Source: Streptomyces zhaozhouensis
Lineage (GTDB): Bacteria > Actinomycetota > Actinomycetes > Streptomycetales > Streptomycetaceae
Assembly (NCBI RefSeq): GCF_900230195.1
Contig: NZ_OCNE01000002.1
Coordinates: forward strand, 310,001 to 374,000
Length of the DNA: 64,000 nt
Direction of reading: 5' to 3'
Part shown: one piece after another, positions 60,518-64,000 of the stretch
Position numbering within the stretch: position 1 is the first letter of the stretch
How the letters are laid out: each line of letters begins with the position of its first letter
Made by a program: the position numbers and the translations under genes
The notes under the pieces: generated by a model
Seen by the model: only the letters and a program-made list of their open reading frames with translations
What the model was told of the DNA's origin: nothing
Database searches by the model: none

Positions 60518-61345
60518 ATGGACTACTGCGAGACGTGTCGCCGCCACATCAACGGCGCGCTGATCTGCCCCGGTTGCGGGGAGTTGGCCGCGTGGCCGGG
60601 CAGGGCGGACGAGGCCGGCGCGGACCGCGCCGCCGCCACCGAGCCCGCCGCCGTCCCGCCGGCGACCGGCGGGCGCCGGGAGCGGCGCGAACGCGCGCGG
60701 GCCGGCGGCGAGACCGCCGCGCCGCCCACCGCCGCCGGCGAGGAGGCCGGGGGCGCGCCCGCAGGGCGCCCGCGCCGGCGCGCGAGCCATGCGGCCAGCG
60801 GCCCGGGGCGCCGCCGCTATCTGATAGCCGGCGTGCTCGGCCTGGTGGTGCTGGGCGTGGCCGTGGCCGAGGTCGGCGAGGTGGTGATGCCGACCAGCGA
60901 GTCCGAGCGGGAAGAGGTGGAGGCGCGGGACTCGCCGTCGGCCTCCGAGTCGGAGTCCGCGCCGGACGACGACCCGTCGAGCCCCGAGGCCGGCGGTCCC
61001 GCGGACGGCGGGACGGAGGACGCCACCATCGACGCCGCCGCGTCGGACGCCACCGAGAGCCGGGACGAGGACGAGGAAGAGGAGCGGACCGCCGCCGAGG
61101 AGCCCGGTGAGGAGAGCGAGGAGGAGTCGGAGGAGCCGCCCCCGACCGAGCACGGCGGGACCGTCGAGCCGACCGACCCCACCGACGCCCCCGAGGACCC
61201 CGGCCCCGGCGACCCGGGCGAGGGCGACGGCGACCCGACTCCCCCGCAACCCGACCCGACCACGCCCCCGGACGACGGCGGCGAGGACCCGGGTGAGGGC
61301 GGCGGCGAGGACGACGACTCCTGCGTCCTGTGGTGGTGCTGGTGA
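60518..61345 (+). CDS. SCO2400-like zinc-ribbon, membrane-anchored acidic protein
   Basis: A 275-residue protein. The N-terminus has a cysteine pair arrangement (YCETCRRHINGALICPGCGE) like a zinc ribbon, then an Ala/Arg/Glu-rich linker. One membrane helix (YLIAGVLGLVVLGVAVAEVG) near residue 110 is followed by ~150 residues almost entirely Asp, Glu, Pro, Ser and Gly, which should lie outside the membrane. The last residues read DDSCVLWWCW, with a Trp/Cys cluster. It resembles the SCO2400 family of Streptomyces. Function unknown. A strong terminator follows. Confidence 0.75.
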   Translation: MDYCETCRRHINGALICPGCGELAAWPGRADEAGADRAAATEPAAVPPATGGRRERRERARAGGETAAPPTAAGEEAGGAPAGRPRRRASHAASGPGRRRYLIAGVLGLVVLGVAVAEVGEVVMPTSESEREEVEARDSPSASESESAPDDDPSSPEAGGPADGGTEDATIDAAASDATESRDEDEEEERTAAEEPGEESEEESEEPPPTEHGGTVEPTDPTDAPEDPGPGDPGEGDGDPTPPQPDPTTPPDDGGEDPGEGGGEDDDSCVLWWCW

Positions 61346-61376
61346 CACCGAGGCGCCCGTAGCGCCGCGCGAAGGA

Positions 61377-61412
61377 AGCGGGGGCGCGCGCCAGTTGGCG
61401 CGCGCCCCCGCT
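61377..61412 (+). terminator. Terminator hairpin after the SCO2400-like gene
   Basis: A 16-base perfect stem AGCGGGGGCGCGCGCC / GGCGCGCGCCCCCGCT with a 4-base loop, followed by TTT. Confidence 0.9.
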
Positions 61413-61425
61413 TTGGTGCGCGAGG

Positions 61426-61461
61426 CCGAGGGCCCTGGTGCGCTCTCACCAGGGCCCTCGG
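61426..61461. terminator. Second hairpin in the SCO2400-like/GH48 gap
   Basis: A 15-base perfect stem CCGAGGGCCCTGGTG / CACCAGGGCCCTCGG with a 6-base loop. It lies 14 bases after the previous hairpin and about 210 bases past the GH48 stop; the rest of this 326-base gap holds only a weak three-unit repeat (about 61566-61640) and no gene. Confidence 0.75.
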
Positions 61462-61671
61462 TGGTACGTGGAGCCGGTGGGGACCGGGGCACGCGGGCGC
61501 GTCCCGTCCCCCGCCGGCTACACCTCCGTCAGAGAGGCTACGCCGCTCGGAGCCGGTTCATGCCTCGTTCCGTCACTTACCCGCTCCGTTCGGCGACTTA
61601 CCGCGCTCGGACCGCGACGTACCCGGTCGCTCCGGACGCCGCCGCGGGCGCCCGCGGCCCGCCGCGCTCCG

Positions 61672-63744
61672 CTACGCCTCCTCGCCGAAGAGGTTGGTGT
61701 AGGTGGCCAGCGCGATCGCGATGTCCGCCTGCGCCCAGAAGCGGTGGTAGGTGAACGTCGGCGCCTCGCCGCCGTTCAGGTACTCCTCCACCTGCGGCCA
61801 GTCCGGGTCGTCCTGGTAGAAGGAACGCAGCGACTCGAAGGTCGCGCCCGGCTCGATCACGTCGCCGTTCGGCATCGTGCCGCTGAAGTCGGACGGGATG
61901 TGCACCTCGTCGCCGAAGCGGCTGAAGTCCTCCCGCGTCTCCTCGGTGGCCACCCCGATGTCGTCGGAGTTGGCCAGCAGCGCGTCCAGCAGCCCGGCCG
62001 CCGTCTCCTGGGCCGCCGTGTCCCCGCTCGCCGCGGCGTAGAAGGCCAGCGCGTTCGCCAACGAACCGGCCACGCCCACGTCCTGCGAGTGCCCGACGAC
62101 CTCGACGTGCAGGCCGGCGTTGTCGCCCGGGTTCGCCGGGTCCCAGGTGTCCGGCTGGCCGGACCAGGAGAGCGTCGCCGGGATGGCGAAGTCCGCGCCG
62201 TTGCCCACGGTCACCTCGGGCAGCACCCAGGCGACCCACTTGTCGAGCACCTCGCCGGCCAGCTCGTCGCCCGACTCGTAGTAGTACTCGGCCAGGCGCT
62301 GCATCGACCACGCCTGCATACCGAACCACTCGTTGGACGGCGGGTCGTGGTAGACCGGGTCCTCGTCGTACCACATGCCGTAGAACGTCGAGGTGTCGGC
62401 CGGGGGCTCGCCGTAGGCGCCGTCCCAGCTGTTGTTGGCGCCACCGGCGATGCCGCCCTCGGCGGACTGGAGCCAGCGGTAGAACTCGACCATCCGGTCC
62501 AGGCTCGCGCCCCAGTCCTCGCCCGCGCTCGGCGAGTCGGGAACCAGCGCCTCGTCCGAGGAGAGCGCGTAGGCGGCGAGCGGATTCTGGTAGCCGAAGT
62601 GGTTGAAACTGGAGCCGATCCGCCAGGACCAGCCGGCGGACGTGTCCAGCGCGCCGCCCCAGGCGTAGTACCAGGACATCAGGTACTGCGAGCTGTTCTT
62701 GCCGCTGCCTGCCGGGCACTCGGTCGGGCCGACGCAGTCACCGACCTGCTTGAAGTACTTGTCGTACATCGAGTACCGCAGATAGTCGCCCAGTTGAGCC
62801 GCCTTCTCCACGGTCTCGGCGACCTGCGCCTGGTTGCCCTGCTCCGAGGCCCACTGGTTGGCCCAGTAGGCCGCCTGCACGGCGCGGGCGTCGGCGTCCG
62901 GCGCGTTGGTGTACCGCCACTGGGTGGCGTACGCCGCGTCGTCGGTGAACAGGTCGAGATAGCCGTTCTCGCCACCGAAGCTGAAGTCGTCGCAGGACGG
63001 GTGCGGAACGGTCTCCCACACCGACTCCTGCGGACCGCGCTGGAAGGTGTTGATGAACGACGGCCCCTCGGCGTTGCCGCCGCACGGGTCGCCCGGGGTG
63101 TTGCCGTAGCCATAGACGTTGTCCACGTCCTGGAGCCAGTGCATCCCGTAGATGTCGTCCGTGCCGTAGGTGGACGACAGCTCGTTCGCCAACGGGTCCT
63201 CGCCGACGGGGACGTTGGGGTCCAACGGCGCCGGGTAGTTCGAGGGGTCGTTGGACTCCGGCGCGTAGGTCGCCGGGGACGAGGGGTCGTAGAAGCTGTT
63301 GGTCGGCTGATCCGCGGCGCCGGGGATCATGTACTCCTCCATCAGCGCCCAGGAGTCGTTGAACGGCCCCCAGTCGCCGGTGACCTGGCCGTACTGCGCC
63401 TCCAGCCAGATCAGATAGGAGTAGGCCTCGGACGTGGTCTCGTGACCGTGGTCCGGGGCCTCGATGATCAGCGTCTCGACCGCGTGATAGGGGATGCCCT
63501 CGGCCGAGAAGTACCCGCTGGCCGGGTCCTTGATCTTCTCGTACAACTCCAGGAACTCGTCCTCGTACTGCGTCGTGCCGACGCCGTCCCCGGCGGCCGA
63601 CGGGCTGGCGTTGCTGTTGCCCGCGGCGGTCAGCCCGAGCGGCAGGGACAGGGCCACGGCACCCGCGACCCAGAGGCGGCGGCTCTTCTTGCGTGATCTC
63701 GCTCTTGTTGAAGTCCCGATGGGAGATCCACGGTGGATTCGCAT
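61672..63744 (-). CDS. GH48 reducing-end cellobiohydrolase
   Basis: A 690-residue exported cellulase, typically the main exocellulase of cellulolytic actinomycetes. The N-terminus carries RRLWVAGAVALSLPLGLTAAG with a preceding basic stretch, a possible Tat-type signal. The GH48 domain fills the rest: YEDEFLELYEKIKDPASGYFS, GIPYHAVETLIIEAPDHGHE, YGMHWLQDVDNVYGYG, and ending YHRFWAQADIAIALATYTNL. No CBM2 is present, whereas many Streptomyces GH48 proteins carry one. ATG 63744 follows AGGAGG. A CebR/CelR-type box lies upstream. Confidence 0.92.
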   Translation of the reverse strand: MRIHRGSPIGTSTRARSRKKSRRLWVAGAVALSLPLGLTAAGNSNASPSAAGDGVGTTQYEDEFLELYEKIKDPASGYFSAEGIPYHAVETLIIEAPDHGHETTSEAYSYLIWLEAQYGQVTGDWGPFNDSWALMEEYMIPGAADQPTNSFYDPSSPATYAPESNDPSNYPAPLDPNVPVGEDPLANELSSTYGTDDIYGMHWLQDVDNVYGYGNTPGDPCGGNAEGPSFINTFQRGPQESVWETVPHPSCDDFSFGGENGYLDLFTDDAAYATQWRYTNAPDADARAVQAAYWANQWASEQGNQAQVAETVEKAAQLGDYLRYSMYDKYFKQVGDCVGPTECPAGSGKNSSQYLMSWYYAWGGALDTSAGWSWRIGSSFNHFGYQNPLAAYALSSDEALVPDSPSAGEDWGASLDRMVEFYRWLQSAEGGIAGGANNSWDGAYGEPPADTSTFYGMWYDEDPVYHDPPSNEWFGMQAWSMQRLAEYYYESGDELAGEVLDKWVAWVLPEVTVGNGADFAIPATLSWSGQPDTWDPANPGDNAGLHVEVVGHSQDVGVAGSLANALAFYAAASGDTAAQETAAGLLDALLANSDDIGVATEETREDFSRFGDEVHIPSDFSGTMPNGDVIEPGATFESLRSFYQDDPDWPQVEEYLNGGEAPTFTYHRFWAQADIAIALATYTNLFGEEA

Positions 63745-63806
63745 CGAACCTCCTCGCGGCTCGGAGGGGGAAGAAGGTGCCCGTCGGGGTGACGCGCACA
63801 GGCCAG

Positions 63807-63820
63807 TGGGAGCGCTCCCA
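63807..63820. promoter_or_regulatory. CebR/CelR operator upstream of GH48
   Basis: TGGGAGCGCTCCCA, a perfect 14-base palindrome identical to the known LacI-family CebR/CelR box, 63 bases upstream of the GH48 start. Cellobiose relieves repression at such sites. Confidence 0.9.
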
Positions 63821-63950
63821 AGAATCCGAGCATTACCTGAACACGTCAACCCCCCGGGAAAACCCCATGATGAAGCGGCAGGTCAGCGGCGAATTCTTGA
63901 ACGACCCCTTGGCGAGAGGGGGTTGATTGCCCTACGGTCCCTTCAACCAG

Positions 63951-63964
63951 TGGGAGCGGTCCCA
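63951..63964. promoter_or_regulatory. Second CebR/CelR-like operator
   Basis: TGGGAGCGGTCCCA, 13 of 14 bases matching the palindrome, 144 bases from the first box. It may serve a divergent cellulase gene starting beyond the window end. Confidence 0.75.
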
Positions 63965-64000
63965 AGCCGATCGAGGCGCCGAGGACGGGCGCCGGACGAA

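Noticed and set aside
1-64000. CRISPR arrays, tRNA/rRNA genes, insertion sequences, phage attachment sites
   Set aside because: Looked for and not seen; the repeats found are short tandem units without CRISPR spacing or flanking transposase genes.

Overview
The window is about 64 kb of very GC-rich DNA with dense genes, frequent GTG/TTG starts, ATGA/GTGA stop-start overlaps and long spurious antisense ORFs. The gene set (WhiB-family WblE, SigR-RsrA, SigH-like sigma with its anti-sigma, DasRABC, Ni-superoxide dismutase with its protease, B12-controlled nrdAB, CGNR and DUF6104 proteins) indicates Streptomyces or a very close relative. From my knowledge of Streptomyces coelicolor the order resembles the conserved core from kgd through sodN, sigH, wblE, das and nrdAB to sigR. 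That synteny is recalled, not computed. I saw no tRNA, rRNA, CRISPR array, insertion sequence or phage gene.

Layout. 1-4.8 kb: 3' part of the 2-oxoglutarate dehydrogenase/decarboxylase gene, then a divergent SDR/AraC pair and a VOC protein. 4.8-18 kb: the most unusual part, eight minus-strand genes. They are Trypco1, a trypsin-VMAP-like protein, a MoxR ATPase, an SAV_2336-type (vWA-like) protein, a 66-residue FxsA-like peptide, a radical SAM/SPASM maturase, a HExxH peptide-modification enzyme, and a TIR/NB-ARC/TPR protein. The set joins a RiPP (cyclophane/triceptide-type) pathway to a complete protease-MoxR-vWA 'ternary' conflict-type module. 18-20.5 kb: DUF6104, DUF4097 and PadR, with a twin CGATATATCG operator. 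20.5-29.7 kb: an oxidoreductase, an acetyltransferase, a polar amino-acid ABC importer, malic enzyme, a methyltransferase, a CGNR regulator and sodX/sodN. 29.7-40 kb: HelD, Nudix, anti-sigma/sigma, a lipid kinase, wblE, a PdtaS-like kinase, a structured intergenic RNA candidate and a TetR/SDR pair. 40-47 kb: the N-acetylglucosamine/chitobiose locus (SIS-domain sugar-phosphate enzyme, GH3 hexosaminidase, DasCBA, DasR with dre sites). 47-55 kb: CstA/YbdD, DUF2079, and nrdAB behind NrdR boxes and a cobalamin riboswitch. 55-64 kb: zinc D,D-carboxypeptidase, peptide deformylase, a TPR protein, rsrA/sigR with its own SigR promoter, an SRAP protein, an acidic SCO2400-like membrane protein, and a GH48 cellulase under CebR/CelR-type boxes.

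Most of the window is ordinary core metabolism and stress regulation. The 4.8-18 kb locus is the best candidate for an incompletely described system. The working idea is that a modified peptide and a TIR-STAND protein act with a chaperone-gated protease. Only the gene content is seen; the function is inferred.
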